In this document: piece after piece, positions 29,074-37,861 of the stretch
How positions within the stretch are numbered: position 1 is the first letter of the stretch
Layout: every line of letters begins with the position of its first letter
Source: Fibrobacteria bacterium
Lineage (GTDB): Bacteria > Fibrobacterota > Fibrobacteria > UBA5070
Reading direction: 5' to 3'
Assembly (NCBI GenBank): GCA_020633825.1
Contig: JACKCV010000003.1
Span: 527,303 to 591,302 of the forward strand
Length of the DNA: 64,000 nucleotides
Notes under the pieces: generated by a model
Database searches by the model: none
Told to the model about the DNA's origin: nothing
What the model saw: only the letters and a program-made list of their open reading frames with translations
Translations under genes and position numbers: made by a program

Positions 29074-30068
29074 GATCGGCTTCCAACGTTGGAGTTCATC
29101 CGCACCAGGGCGGAATGGGAATCATAGGCATCGATGATGGACTGGACAAGCGGGTGGCGCATCTGATCGCGACTTTCCAGGTGAACCTGGCGGATCCCTT
29201 CGACCGGATCGAGGATCTCGCAAGCGTGGGCCAAACCTGAAACCGTCTTGGCCGGCAGATCCACCTGGGTGGGGTCCCCCGTCACGATCGCCCGGGAATG
29301 GGTGCCCAGTCGAGTCAGGAACATCTTCATCTGCGGGACGGTGGCGTTCTGCGCCTCGTCGAGGATCGCAAAACTGCGCTTGAGCGTCCGGCCGCGCATG
29401 TAGGCCAAGGGAGCCATCTCGATGGTCCCGTCCTCCATGGCTTCCTTGAACCGAGGTCGCGGAAGCAATTCCTGGAGGGCATCCATCATCGGCTGCAGAT
29501 ACGGTGCGATCTTCTCCTTGAGGTCCCCGGGAAGGAATCCCAACTCTTCCCCGGCTTCCACGGCTGGACGGACCAGGACCAGGCGATCCACCTCGCGGCG
29601 CTGCAAGGCGGCCACCGCCATGGCGATGGCGAGATAGGTCTTGCCCGTTCCCGCGGGCCCGATCGCGAAGACCAGGTCATTGGAACGAACCGCCCGGACC
29701 AGGCGGTGTTGTCCCAACGTGCGCGGGCGCACCGCTTGGCCTCGCGCATCGTGGAGAATGGGGCGCGAAAAATCGTCGGCCAGAAGACCTTGCGTGCCCT
29801 CGGCCTCCAGGAGCACATCGAGCACACTCGGCTCGATCTCCCCGGCATCCTGGGCGATCTGGACCAGTTTCCTCAACAAAGCGACGACCTTCCCTTGGGA
29901 AAGGTCGTCTCCGCCTTCCAGGAGGAACCCCGCATCCCGGGCCACGACGCGCACTCCGTGCACATCTTCCAACCGCGTGAGCAGGACTTCCTTGTCTCGC
30001 AGAAGAACGCTCTTGGCCTGGTCGGAGATGTCCTCCAGGACCCTCGAGCGCAACGGGATTGGACTCAC
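29070..30068 (-). CDS. phoH: PhoH family ATPase
   Basis: The 332-residue cytoplasmic ATPase belongs to the PhoH family, linked to RNA metabolism and phosphate stress. The N-terminal domain (about 1-115) is KH-like. The P-loop reads IGPAGTGKTYLAIAMAV and the Walker B region is AILDEAQNATVPQMKMFLTR. RAIVTGDPTQVDLP is the family's sensor motif. The GTG at 30068 overlaps the lipoprotein stop as GTGA and gives the expected length. The downstream membrane protein overlaps its stop. Confidence 0.93.
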   Translation of the reverse strand: MSPIPLRSRVLEDISDQAKSVLLRDKEVLLTRLEDVHGVRVVARDAGFLLEGGDDLSQGKVVALLRKLVQIAQDAGEIEPSVLDVLLEAEGTQGLLADDFSRPILHDARGQAVRPRTLGQHRLVRAVRSNDLVFAIGPAGTGKTYLAIAMAVAALQRREVDRLVLVRPAVEAGEELGFLPGDLKEKIAPYLQPMMDALQELLPRPRFKEAMEDGTIEMAPLAYMRGRTLKRSFAILDEAQNATVPQMKMFLTRLGTHSRAIVTGDPTQVDLPAKTVSGLAHACEILDPVEGIRQVHLESRDQMRHPLVQSIIDAYDSHSALVRMNSNVGSRS

Positions 30069-30337
30069 TGGGCCTGCGGTGCCGACTCGGGAGCGGGAGC
30101 GGGGGCCGGTGCTGCCGGGGCGGGCGAGCTCTTGCCTTCGAGCTGCGCTTCGAGATCGGCCTTCTCCTGACGGAGCTGGGACAGCTTCTGCTCCTGGGCT
30201 TCGGCTTCGGCACGCGCGGCGTTCACTTCCGCGGTCACCTCGCCCTTGCGGGAGCTGGAGCCGCCCGCACCGGAGCCGGCGCAACCAGCGAGGGTGGACA
30301 ACGCGAGGAAAGTGGTGACAATGGCGATACGACGCAT
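30065..30337 (-). CDS. Small coiled-coil lipoprotein
   Basis: The 90-residue protein starts at the ATG at 30337 with a lipoprotein signal ending LSTLAGC (Cys about 18). A Gly/Ser linker follows, then one coiled-coil helix (AARAEAEAQEQKLSQLRQ) and an Ala/Pro-rich tail. It resembles small Lpp-like or TolA-linker-type periplasmic proteins by composition only. A GAGG lies 5 bases before the start. It leads the phoH operon. Confidence 0.78.
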   Translation of the reverse strand: MRRIAIVTTFLALSTLAGCAGSGAGGSSSRKGEVTAEVNAARAEAEAQEQKLSQLRQEKADLEAQLEGKSSPAPAAPAPAPAPESAPQAQ

Positions 30338-30466
30338 GGGAGCCTCTTTGGTTGACAGGAGAGTTTCCAATCTATGTCGCGCCCGCCATCGAGGTCAAGC
30401 CGTTCTCGTGCACCTCGATGGACCAGGAACGATCACGCGTTCCTCCCGAGCGGACCTCCGTCGGAT

Positions 30467-32191
30467 TCAGGGGCGCACGGGAAGGATGCGACGATGGGCC
30501 CCCGACTCGTCCCACGCCTCGAGCACCAGGATGGACCGGGAGGACGCGGCAGGAAGGTCGAGAGAGGAGCACCGCTCCGCCCGGGCCACCTGCCCTCCGC
30601 GGAGATCGCGAACCTGGACTCGGTCCCAGACCCGATCGAATTCCAAGCCCCGCACCGTCCGATGGAGACGCAGCTCCGTCGACCGCGTCCGAGGGGCGAC
30701 CGCATCGGGGGTGTCGCTGAAAGCGATCCAATTGAGGTTGTATAGGGATCCCGTGCCGCCCACGAACTCCAATCGCAGCTTCACCAAGCCTTGCGGCAGG
30801 GGGACGGGATTGCCGGAATGGACCGACACCCAGGACTGCCACCCTCCGGTTCCCTCCACCTCCAAGGTGTCCAGGACCACGCCGTCGGCCAAGACCACCA
30901 GCTGCCCGCCCGCGCGATTGGATGCGACACGCGCCCGCAGGTACCACGATCCCGCCTGGGGCACCCGCACGAGGTACTCCGCCCAATCGCCGTTTTCGAT
31001 CCAGCCCACATCGTCGGACCAATCGAAGTCGGATCCCGATTCGGTCTGGATGCCGGATTGGGCCACGAAATTCTCGGCTTGGACGATCCCGGGGACCACC
31101 GCGGTGTCGCGCAACAGGGATTCCTCGACCGGCGCGACCACGCTCCAGGCGGTTTCCTGCTCGATCAGTCGATCCCGCACATACCAGCCGGAATTGGAAA
31201 TCATGGTGTCGGGCCACCACCCCTTGGCCGAGGCCCCGGGCATGAGGGCCGCGGAAGCCTCCTCCTTGGCGACGATCGACCAGTTGCACCAGGAGATTCC
31301 CTTCTGGTCCGCCCAGTTGAGCCATTCCACGGACTCGCTCCAATAGACTTCCTGGTCTTCGCCGCCCCCTCCGTCGGCGGTGGTGGTTCCCCATTCGCTG
31401 ATGAAGATCGCAAGGCCCTTGGACATGGCGGTCTCGGCCTTCTTCCGCAAGAGCAGTCCATGCGTCCCCGCGTAGAAGTGCAGCACGTAGGCGAGATTCG
31501 TGCGATCCAGGATGGGACTCTTGGAGGCCACATCGACGTCCTGGGACCAGTTCGGGGTTCCCACCAGGATCACGTTGTCGGGATCGATGGCGCGGATGGA
31601 GTCGATCACCGCCTCGGAGTAGGCCTTGACTTGAGGCCAAGTCCAAGCGTCCTCGCCAGGAGTGCCCTGGGCCGCGTTCGCCGCGATGTCCCCGTGGGGC
31701 TCGTTGTAGATCTCCCAGAGGACATTGGGGTAGGCCCCCCATTTCCGGGCCATGCGCTGGAAGAATTCGATGGCCTTGGCCTGGTGGTCCGGCGCATTGT
31801 GATCGTGCCAATCCACGATGACGTAGATCCCCAGATCGATCGCCGTCTGGATGACGCTGTCGACGCGGCGCAGGTTCGCGAGATCGCCGTTGTTGGCGCT
31901 GTCGAGGTAGTTGCCGCCCCCTTCCACGCCCACCGCGGCGCGGATGATGCTGGTCTTCCAGTCGTGGGCCAGCCAGTGGATGGCGCGCCGGTTGTAGAAT
32001 TGCCCCGCCCAGCCGGACCAGAACAAACTCATCCCCCGAAGGATCACGGGTTGTCCCGAACTGTCCACCAGAGCGGCCCCCTTGGTGGAGAGAGGGCCGT
32101 GGAGTTCCACAGGAGTGGCGGCTTCGGCGCGTGTCGCGCCCAGGGCCAAGGCGAGCACCAGTGCCAAGGACCAGGTTGTTCGTGAAAGCAT
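30467..32191 (-). CDS. GH5 endoglucanase with CBM6
   Basis: The 574-residue secreted enzyme would cut internal beta-1,4 bonds in cellulose. A signal sequence covers residues 1-25. The GH5 domain, about 28-350, fits subfamily 2: IIRAAVGVEGGGNYL early, then WEIYNEPHG with acid/base E164 and IFISEWGT with nucleophile E266. A CBM6 module follows at about 366-492 (PGIVQAENF to LYNLNWIAFS). A further 70 residues at the C-terminus, with VQVRDLRGGQ, may be a degenerate sorting domain. GGAG lies 9 bases before the ATG. It stands alone and is divergent from the deacetylase gene. Confidence 0.93.
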   Translation of the reverse strand: MLSRTTWSLALVLALALGATRAEAATPVELHGPLSTKGAALVDSSGQPVILRGMSLFWSGWAGQFYNRRAIHWLAHDWKTSIIRAAVGVEGGGNYLDSANNGDLANLRRVDSVIQTAIDLGIYVIVDWHDHNAPDHQAKAIEFFQRMARKWGAYPNVLWEIYNEPHGDIAANAAQGTPGEDAWTWPQVKAYSEAVIDSIRAIDPDNVILVGTPNWSQDVDVASKSPILDRTNLAYVLHFYAGTHGLLLRKKAETAMSKGLAIFISEWGTTTADGGGGEDQEVYWSESVEWLNWADQKGISWCNWSIVAKEEASAALMPGASAKGWWPDTMISNSGWYVRDRLIEQETAWSVVAPVEESLLRDTAVVPGIVQAENFVAQSGIQTESGSDFDWSDDVGWIENGDWAEYLVRVPQAGSWYLRARVASNRAGGQLVVLADGVVLDTLEVEGTGGWQSWVSVHSGNPVPLPQGLVKLRLEFVGGTGSLYNLNWIAFSDTPDAVAPRTRSTELRLHRTVRGLEFDRVWDRVQVRDLRGGQVARAERCSSLDLPAASSRSILVLEAWDESGAHRRILPVRP

Positions 32192-32477
32192 CTTTGCGTC
32201 TCCGGTTGGAATCCCTCGTCCCGCTCCTGCGCCCGGTGTCGGGCTGGAAAGCGGCCATCATTGGGCGATTGGTCTCCAAAGTGCACGCGAAGGTTCAACT
32301 TCGCAGGGGCGACACCCCTCCAAGACCCGTAGAACGCAAGCCAGATCCCATGGAAATTCCCCGAACCGTTCCCCGAGCATTGACAGCAAGGACATTTGCC
32401 CTTTTGGAAACCAGATTCCTACCAGGATTGAATCTTCTCGAAACCCAAACTCCCCTCTCGTGTCAGGCGACGTCACC

Positions 32478-33209
32478 ATGAAGCGCAAGACTCTGCTCAC
32501 CATCGACGACTCCCCTTCCCCCTTGATGGACCAAAGGCTGGAATTCCTCCGCCAGCTCGACATCCGGATCGTGTGGTTCTGCCGCGGTGACAATCTCACG
32601 GAGCGCCCCGAGTCCGCCATCCGCGCCCTGCGGGAGGGGCACATCCTGGGCAACCATTCGTGGGACCATCCCTATTTCAGCACGCTCAGCCTCGCCGATG
32701 CCGCCGATCAGATCGATCGCACCGAAGCCTTGTTGGAGAGGATCCACCTGGTGGCGGGAGTTCCCCGGACCGTGCGGTGCTTCCGTTTTCCGTACGAAGA
32801 CCAGATCGGGTCCGCGGAGCACCACCAAGCCCTGCAGGAGATGCTCGCGGCGCGAGGGTTCGAGGCTTCCGGCCTGCGCGCCGTGACCGACCCCAGATTC
32901 CGTCGGCGGGCCAAGGATCTGAGCTGGTTCTGGAGCTACGACCTCGAGGATTGGACCCTGCGCAGCTCGGACGCTCCCGACGCGGCCCCGACCCTCCAGC
33001 GGGTCCTGGAGCGTCTCACGCGCGAACTCCCCCAACGGCCATCGGGTCTGGAAGTCGTCGTCGGACATGACCACGCCCACACGGTGGGCCAATGGGAGGC
33101 CACCATCCTTCGCCTCCTCGACCTGGATTGCGAATTCGTGTCCCTGGAGGAGGCTCGGGCCCTTACCCCCCCCGCCAGGAAACCGAGTCTGGTCGAAGCC
33201 CTTCCCTGA
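32478..33209 (+). CDS. Polysaccharide deacetylase family protein (NodB-like)
   Basis: The 243-residue cytoplasmic-looking protein has NodB-type metal-site motifs: TIDDSPSPLM (the catalytic Asp pair, D10-D11) and GNHSWDHPYFSTLS (the two metal-binding His). CFRFPYED and VVGHDHAH fit motifs 3 to 5. It would remove an acetyl or formyl group from a carbohydrate. No signal sequence is present, which is unusual for cell-wall deacetylases; the substrate may be cytoplasmic. The start could also be a GTG 18 bases upstream. A perfect TTGACA at 32380-32385 may be part of its promoter, though no clear -10 follows. Confidence 0.85.
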   Translation: MKRKTLLTIDDSPSPLMDQRLEFLRQLDIRIVWFCRGDNLTERPESAIRALREGHILGNHSWDHPYFSTLSLADAADQIDRTEALLERIHLVAGVPRTVRCFRFPYEDQIGSAEHHQALQEMLAARGFEASGLRAVTDPRFRRRAKDLSWFWSYDLEDWTLRSSDAPDAAPTLQRVLERLTRELPQRPSGLEVVVGHDHAHTVGQWEATILRLLDLDCEFVSLEEARALTPPARKPSLVEALP

Positions 33210-33336
33210 CACGGCGCCCTCACCGACAATTCGTGACGAATGTCAACGGCCCGATCGGGCCCGGCATTCCGGATTGATGGATCCGCAGTTGGCCTGATCG
33301 TCGCTACGGAGATTCCTCCGACAGGAGGGATGCATC

Positions 33337-33768
33337 ATGGATGGAGTCACCATCGAAGGGTACCGGGAGTTCCAAGCCGAAGGGGATTCCTATCTGAAGG
33401 TCGCACGAGGCGCCCGCAAGAGACCGAAGTTGTTCACTCCGGAAATCCGGTTCAACCTCATCGCCATGGCCGCGGAAAAGCACCTCATGGCGATCCTGAT
33501 GCACGAAGGCCTGCTGCCGGAACACCACACCTTCCGGGAAATGACCCAGGCCATGACCCACGTCACGCCTCTCGACCCCGAAACCGTGGCCCTGTTGTTG
33601 AAGATCGACGCCTACAGCGACATCTGCTCCCTGGCCTCCTACAAACGGGCCATCCCCGAGGAAGACGTGATGGAGGCTCTCCTGGGAGCGGCGGGTTCCC
33701 TTCAGGATCTCTCCGACGCCTTGCTGGGCCCCTTGGCGGCCCATGAACTCGCCAGATCCCCCTCCTGA
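33337..33768 (+). CDS. Helical protein, HEPN-like, unknown function
   Basis: The 143-residue protein is helical and has no signal or membrane segment. An early part reads LKVARGARKRPKLFTPE, and the next helix, NLIAMAAEKHLMAILMHEG, is reminiscent of HEPN domains, which bind nucleotides or cut RNA. The R-x4-6-H nuclease motif cannot be assigned with confidence. GGAGGG lies 6 bases before the ATG, a strong site. It is a single gene between the deacetylase and a barrel protein on the other strand. Confidence 0.65.
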   Translation: MDGVTIEGYREFQAEGDSYLKVARGARKRPKLFTPEIRFNLIAMAAEKHLMAILMHEGLLPEHHTFREMTQAMTHVTPLDPETVALLLKIDAYSDICSLASYKRAIPEEDVMEALLGAAGSLQDLSDALLGPLAAHELARSPS

Positions 33769-33779
33769 CCGGCGCATCG

Positions 33780-33814
33780 AAAAAGCCCCCGTGGATCGGA
33801 AGATCCGCGAGGGC
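33780..33814 (-). terminator. Intrinsic terminator of the 33895 gene
   Basis: On the minus strand GCCCTCGCGGATC pairs with GATCCACGGGGGC (a few mismatches) across TTCC and is followed by TTTTT. Confidence 0.7.
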
Positions 33815-33894
33815 CTGAACGGAAACGGGGAGAGCCCCCCGATCGCCGGGACGCCTCGAGGCGAGGGACCGGGAGGATCAGGGGCGTCGGATCC

Positions 33895-34710
33895 TCACAG
33901 CGCGAAGGCCGCACCCACCGACACCGCCAACGGCATGTCGGTCGCCGCATCGGAGGTGGCCGCGTTGAAGTACCACTTGCCGTCCGCGTAGAAGGCCAGG
34001 GGAACCACCGGAAGCTTGAATTGGGCTCCCAACAGGAGGTGGCCACCGAAGGAGCTTTCGTAGAAGTCGTCCTTGAGCTTGGAGCTCAGGGCCGCCTCCG
34101 CGGCGGCCTTGTCCGTGGTGGTCCCTCCGGAAATGTTGAACATGTCGACGACATCGTTCTTGGAGACCACCTTGGAGGCGTAGAACCAGGAAACGCCGCC
34201 ACCCGCATAGAGCTTGAAGGGCTTGAGCGGAGAGAGCGGAGGCAAGGTGAGGAAGGGGTAGCGGACGGAGGCATCCAGCGAGGTGGACACGTAGGGCGTT
34301 TCTCCGTCTCCGATCCCCCAAACGGGGACCGGGGTGTCCAGGCCGGTCTTCACTTCCAGGCTGTGGGTTCCCGTGGGATCGTCGAAGAGGACCTTCGACT
34401 TGTAGGAGCCCCAGGCCACGTTGGCGCCGGCTTCGAATTCCACGGGGATCAAGGGGAGATCGAGCCAGGTCTTCACGCCCAGCTGCTGCAATCCGTCCAG
34501 GGCGGCGCGATCGATCACGAGCGTACCGGCGGTGATGCCGTTGGCGACGGCGTAGTCGGCCAGGTAGGTGGGCAATCCCGCCGACACCGTCTCCGTGGAG
34601 GACGATACCGAGGAGGTGTTGCGTCCGTAGGAGAATCCAAGACCGAACAGCGCATGCGACGAGGGGGCGGCGGCCAGGACGGCGGCGGTGGCGAGCAGGG
34701 GTGACTTCAT
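33895..34710 (-). CDS. Outer-membrane beta-barrel protein
   Basis: The 271-residue protein has a signal sequence (LLATAAVLAAAPSSHA). Amphipathic strands alternate with short turns (YVSTSLDASVRYPFLTL and FKLYAGGGVSWFYASK), and the protein ends in a strand closing with Leu (AVSVGAAFAL). This is the pattern of small OmpA- or OmpW-like barrels. No transport or enzymatic motif is visible. AAGGA lies 9 bases before the ATG. It is followed by a good terminator and is a single-gene unit. Confidence 0.8.
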   Translation of the reverse strand: MKSPLLATAAVLAAAPSSHALFGLGFSYGRNTSSVSSSTETVSAGLPTYLADYAVANGITAGTLVIDRAALDGLQQLGVKTWLDLPLIPVEFEAGANVAWGSYKSKVLFDDPTGTHSLEVKTGLDTPVPVWGIGDGETPYVSTSLDASVRYPFLTLPPLSPLKPFKLYAGGGVSWFYASKVVSKNDVVDMFNISGGTTTDKAAAEAALSSKLKDDFYESSFGGHLLLGAQFKLPVVPLAFYADGKWYFNAATSDAATDMPLAVSVGAAFAL

Positions 34711-34733
34711 GGGGTGGGTCCTTGGTGGAGGGT

Positions 34734-35420
34734 TCAGGAGGATGGATCAATCATACCAACCTCGGCGACGATGCACAGGCAGGCCATTCTCCCCGCGTGA
34801 GCGCCATCACGGCGGTAGGAATGCAGGGACAAGTCCCGGAAGGTGTCCCGCCGGTCGATGTCGATCCGGGAAGCCGGGACACCGGCATTCTCCAGATCCA
34901 TCCGGAGATGGTTCCCGAGATCGATGGACGGGCTGTTCCAGGAAGTGGACGAGCGCGATGCGGCCGGAAACGCCGCCGTCACCTCGGGACCGACTTCGAA
35001 GCTTTCCGGAGCGATCCCCGGCCCGATCGAGGCCCGGAGCGCTCCCGGATCGGAGCCGCGCTCCGCCAGGAGGCGGACCGATCGGCCCGCCAGTCCGGCC
35101 AGGGCCCCACGCCAACCGCAATGGGCCACCACCGCTTCCCCGCGATCCGGATCGGCGACCACGACGGGCCAGCAATCCGCGACGCGGATGGCGGCGGCGC
35201 CCCCGGGACGAACCAGGAAGGCGTCGGCCTCCCCGCACTCGCCGGGAAAGGCGATCCGGATCCCGTGCACCTGGACCGCGGTTTGCACATTCCCCGCCCA
35301 TCCGGCGGCGCGAGCCAGGGAGGCGATGTCCTCCTCGCGCCGACCATCGAAAGGCCTCCCCCCGAGGGAAGCTTCGCCCAGGACGACGCGGACGCCTCCT
35401 CGGCGAAGGATCTCGCGCAC
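34734..35420 (-). CDS. pgeF: Peptidoglycan editing factor PgeF, multicopper polyphenol oxidase (YfiH) family
   Basis: The 228-residue protein belongs to the YfiH/DUF152 family. In E. coli it corrects peptidoglycan precursors by cleaving wrong L-Ser from UDP-MurNAc; some homologues act on purine nucleosides. The metal triad is intact: QVHG (H52), ADCWPV (C83) and AHCGWRG (H100). SIGPGIAPESFEV completes the signature. The GTG at 35420 is 6 bases behind the stop of the phosphatase gene, so the two are cotranscribed. Confidence 0.9.
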   Translation of the reverse strand: MREILRRGGVRVVLGEASLGGRPFDGRREEDIASLARAAGWAGNVQTAVQVHGIRIAFPGECGEADAFLVRPGGAAAIRVADCWPVVVADPDRGEAVVAHCGWRGALAGLAGRSVRLLAERGSDPGALRASIGPGIAPESFEVGPEVTAAFPAASRSSTSWNSPSIDLGNHLRMDLENAGVPASRIDIDRRDTFRDLSLHSYRRDGAHAGRMACLCIVAEVGMIDPSS

Positions 35421-35426
35421 GACCGC

Positions 35427-36737
35427 CTAGGCCCGCGCGGCAAACAGGGTGAGGTCGTCCTGGAGCGGAACCCCGTCGACGAAAGCCGCCAGACGGTCCA
35501 AAGCGCTCTGCAACATGCCCGAGGCCGATTGGCCGCTGGATTCCCCCAGGATCGCGCTCAACCGCTCGAATTCGAAGAGTTCGCCATCACGGCCTTCGGC
35601 CTCGGTGATGCCGTCCGTGTACAACACCAGGGTGTCCCCGGTGCGCATCGTCGTGGTCCGATCCAAGGCTCCGAGATCGTCGAATGCGCCCACGAACAGG
35701 CCGTCCCCGGCCAGGACATCCATGGCCCCGTCGGCGCGGACCAGGATCTGGGGGCAATGTCCCGCGGAACACCAGACCAGCAATCCGGTGGTGGGATCGA
35801 AATGGGCGAGGAAGACGGTCACGTAGTGCAAACCCCGCACCTGCTCCAGGAAGGTTCGATTCATCCGCTCGAGGACCACCGAAGGGGCCAGCCCGATGCG
35901 CGATTCGCGCCGGAGCAGGACCTTGAACATGGCCATGACCATTGCCGCGGAGATGCCATGCCCCGAAACGTCGGCCATCACCAGGCAATGCACTCCTTGG
36001 GGCTGGGTCGGATCCAGAGGGAAGCAGTCGAAATAATCGCCCGAGACCTTTTCGGCGGGCTGGTAGCGGGACGCCACGCTGAGTCCCGGAATATCCGGAA
36101 GATTCTGGGGGAGCAACCCCTCCTGGATGCGGCGGGCTCGGTCGATATCCCGCTGCAACCGATTGTTGGCCGTCTGCAGGGCCTTGTAGGTGCGTTCGAG
36201 ATCGTCGCGGTAGCGGTAGCCGGTCAGCACCACTCCCGCCTGGCTCGCCATCGCCACCAACGTGTCCAGGCTTTCGGCCAGGATCGCCCCTTCAGGGGCA
36301 TCGACCCAGAGAAGATGGGAGGCCCGGATCTCCTCGCCTCCCGAGGTGGTTCCCAATCGTCCTTCGAAGGGAATGAACAAAGCCGCTTCGGAAGGCCGCC
36401 CGGAGACCAGCGAGGGGGCGTCCTCCACCATGGCGTGCCGGTTTCCGACCAGGGCTTCGCGCAAAGCGGGGACCTGGTCCAGGGGAAGAGTTTCGGATGG
36501 AGACTCTTCGATCTCCCCGTCGACGATCCGCCCCAGTTCGCGCAGATGCGTCCCCTCGACTTCGAAGATCGCCGCCGCACGGCACGGAGCGACCTCGGCC
36601 AGGCCGAGCAGGAGCGTTCGGACCGCGTCCCGCAAGGAGGTCGTGCCCAGGGACACCCGCAGGATTTCTCCCGCGGTGGCGATCGATTCCAGCCGACTGC
36701 GCAGCTGTCTGTTTTGTCGATTCTCGAGGTCTTGCAC
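35427..36737 (-). CDS. GAF-domain SpoIIE/RsbU-type Ser/Thr phosphatase
   Basis: The 436-residue protein begins at a GTG with a helical stretch, then a GAF-like sensor (about 20-175). A coiled-coil linker (KALQTANNRLQRDIDRARRI) leads to a PP2C-SpoIIE phosphatase domain (about 200-436). Motifs include QEGLLPQNLP, VSGDYFDCF, ADVSGHGISAAMVMAM and LVLYTDGITEAEGRDG, with the metal-binding Asp residues intact. It would dephosphorylate an anti-sigma-factor antagonist in a partner-switching cascade. No such antagonist or anti-sigma kinase is in the window. It is divergent from the TPR protein gene. Confidence 0.92.
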   Translation of the reverse strand: MQDLENRQNRQLRSRLESIATAGEILRVSLGTTSLRDAVRTLLLGLAEVAPCRAAAIFEVEGTHLRELGRIVDGEIEESPSETLPLDQVPALREALVGNRHAMVEDAPSLVSGRPSEAALFIPFEGRLGTTSGGEEIRASHLLWVDAPEGAILAESLDTLVAMASQAGVVLTGYRYRDDLERTYKALQTANNRLQRDIDRARRIQEGLLPQNLPDIPGLSVASRYQPAEKVSGDYFDCFPLDPTQPQGVHCLVMADVSGHGISAAMVMAMFKVLLRRESRIGLAPSVVLERMNRTFLEQVRGLHYVTVFLAHFDPTTGLLVWCSAGHCPQILVRADGAMDVLAGDGLFVGAFDDLGALDRTTTMRTGDTLVLYTDGITEAEGRDGELFEFERLSAILGESSGQSASGMLQSALDRLAAFVDGVPLQDDLTLFAARA

Positions 36738-36802
36738 GACTTCGGGCTCCCGGTTCTATATTCGTTGATCCTGTACCCCCCATATTTAAGGATTTCCGGA
36801 CC

Positions 36803-37546
36803 ATGGTCGACAAGCGTCCTTCGAATGAAATCGAAATTACCCCTCCTTCCTTCGAGGAGCAGGTTTTCGAAATGGCCTACAAGGCCCGCGACTCCTGGCG
36901 CAAGAACCAGGCCCTCTGGTCGGTGGTGGTGGCGCTTGTCGCCTGTGCCGTCGGCGCCTGGAGCTTCTGGGCCTGGAAGAGCGCCGCCACGGACCGCGCC
37001 GCCAATCGGCTGTTGGGAATGGGCCTGGTGCAGTTGGGCACCGACCGTCCCGATTCCGCGCTGGCCTCCTTCGATCGCCTCGCCGCCGACCACGGCGGGC
37101 TCGCCGTCGCGAAGGGGAGCCTCTTCGCCGGACAGATCTTCATGGAACGCTCCGACTGGAAAGCGGCCGAGCAGCGTTTCCGCCGCGCCCTCGACGAGTC
37201 CAAGGGTTTGCCCCTCCTCGAAGGAGGCGCCCGCCGTGGATTGGCTGCCAGCTTGATCGAGCAGCAGCGTTACGAGGAGGCCGAGAAGGAGCTCCGCAAG
37301 GTGGTTTCCGAGTATTTCCACACCAGTCTGGACGTGGGGACCCGCGAACTTCCCACCGGCCCCTCCGACGACCTCCCCGGAATGGCCCTGTCCATGTGGC
37401 AGCTGGTTCTGGTCCAGGACAAGATCGGTCGCGCCGAGGAGGCGCGCAAGACCGCCGAGACGCTCATCCGCGCCTACCCCTCCGTCGAGGAGGCCAACGA
37501 CGCCCGTCGCTGGCTGGCCTCCAAGGGGTTGCCCTACCCGGCCTGA
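36803..37546 (+). CDS. Membrane-anchored TPR protein, YfgM-like
   Basis: The 247-residue protein has a cytoplasmic N-terminus of about 38 residues and one membrane segment (WSVVVALVACAVGAWSFWAW). A periplasmic region of helical TPR-like repeats follows (DSALASFDRLAADHG, KAAEQRFRRALDE, RYEEAEKELRKV). This order matches YfgM, a chaperone-network partner of the Sec translocon. AAGGA lies 12 bases before the ATG, a little far. A strong terminator follows, so it is a single gene. Confidence 0.85.
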   Translation: MVDKRPSNEIEITPPSFEEQVFEMAYKARDSWRKNQALWSVVVALVACAVGAWSFWAWKSAATDRAANRLLGMGLVQLGTDRPDSALASFDRLAADHGGLAVAKGSLFAGQIFMERSDWKAAEQRFRRALDESKGLPLLEGGARRGLAASLIEQQRYEEAEKELRKVVSEYFHTSLDVGTRELPTGPSDDLPGMALSMWQLVLVQDKIGRAEEARKTAETLIRAYPSVEEANDARRWLASKGLPYPA

Positions 37547-37581
37547 TCTCGATCGGAACACGGAATCCCTCGATTTCGTCG

Positions 37582-37618
37582 GCCCCACCTGGCATCTGGC
37601 CGGTGGGGCTTTTCTTTT
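37582..37618 (+). terminator. Intrinsic terminator of the TPR gene
   Basis: GCCCCACCTGGC pairs with GGCCGGTGGGGC (one mismatch) over ATCT, followed by TTTTCTTTT. Together with the terminator of purL at 37797-37829 it fills most of the 315-base convergent gap 37547-37861, in which I see no gene. Confidence 0.85.
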
Positions 37619-37796
37619 CCCCACCACATCCTTCCTCGGCGCCCCTCGCCGACCTGGTCGGGTGGGGCACGGCTCGGACACACGCATCTCGGGCGACGCC
37701 CCCCCTTCCTTCCGGCACTTCGCCATTCCCACGAACAGCGAATGGGGGCGAGAGACGCCAAAGCCCTCGTCGCACTCCCCTTCCGGCGGCGAGTTT

Positions 37797-37829
37797 TCAA
37801 AAAAGAAGAGCGGCCCCTTCGGACCGCTC
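37797..37829 (-). terminator. Intrinsic terminator of purL
   Basis: On the minus strand GAGCGGTCC pairs with GGGCCGCTC across a short loop, followed by TTCTTTTTT. Confidence 0.85.
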
Positions 37830-37861
37830 CTCGAGAACACCCGCGTTTTCCGGGGATCGCT

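Noticed and set aside
33337..33768. HEPN ribonuclease toxin of a toxin-antitoxin pair
   Set aside because: No antitoxin-like gene is adjacent and the R-x4-6-H motif cannot be placed with confidence.
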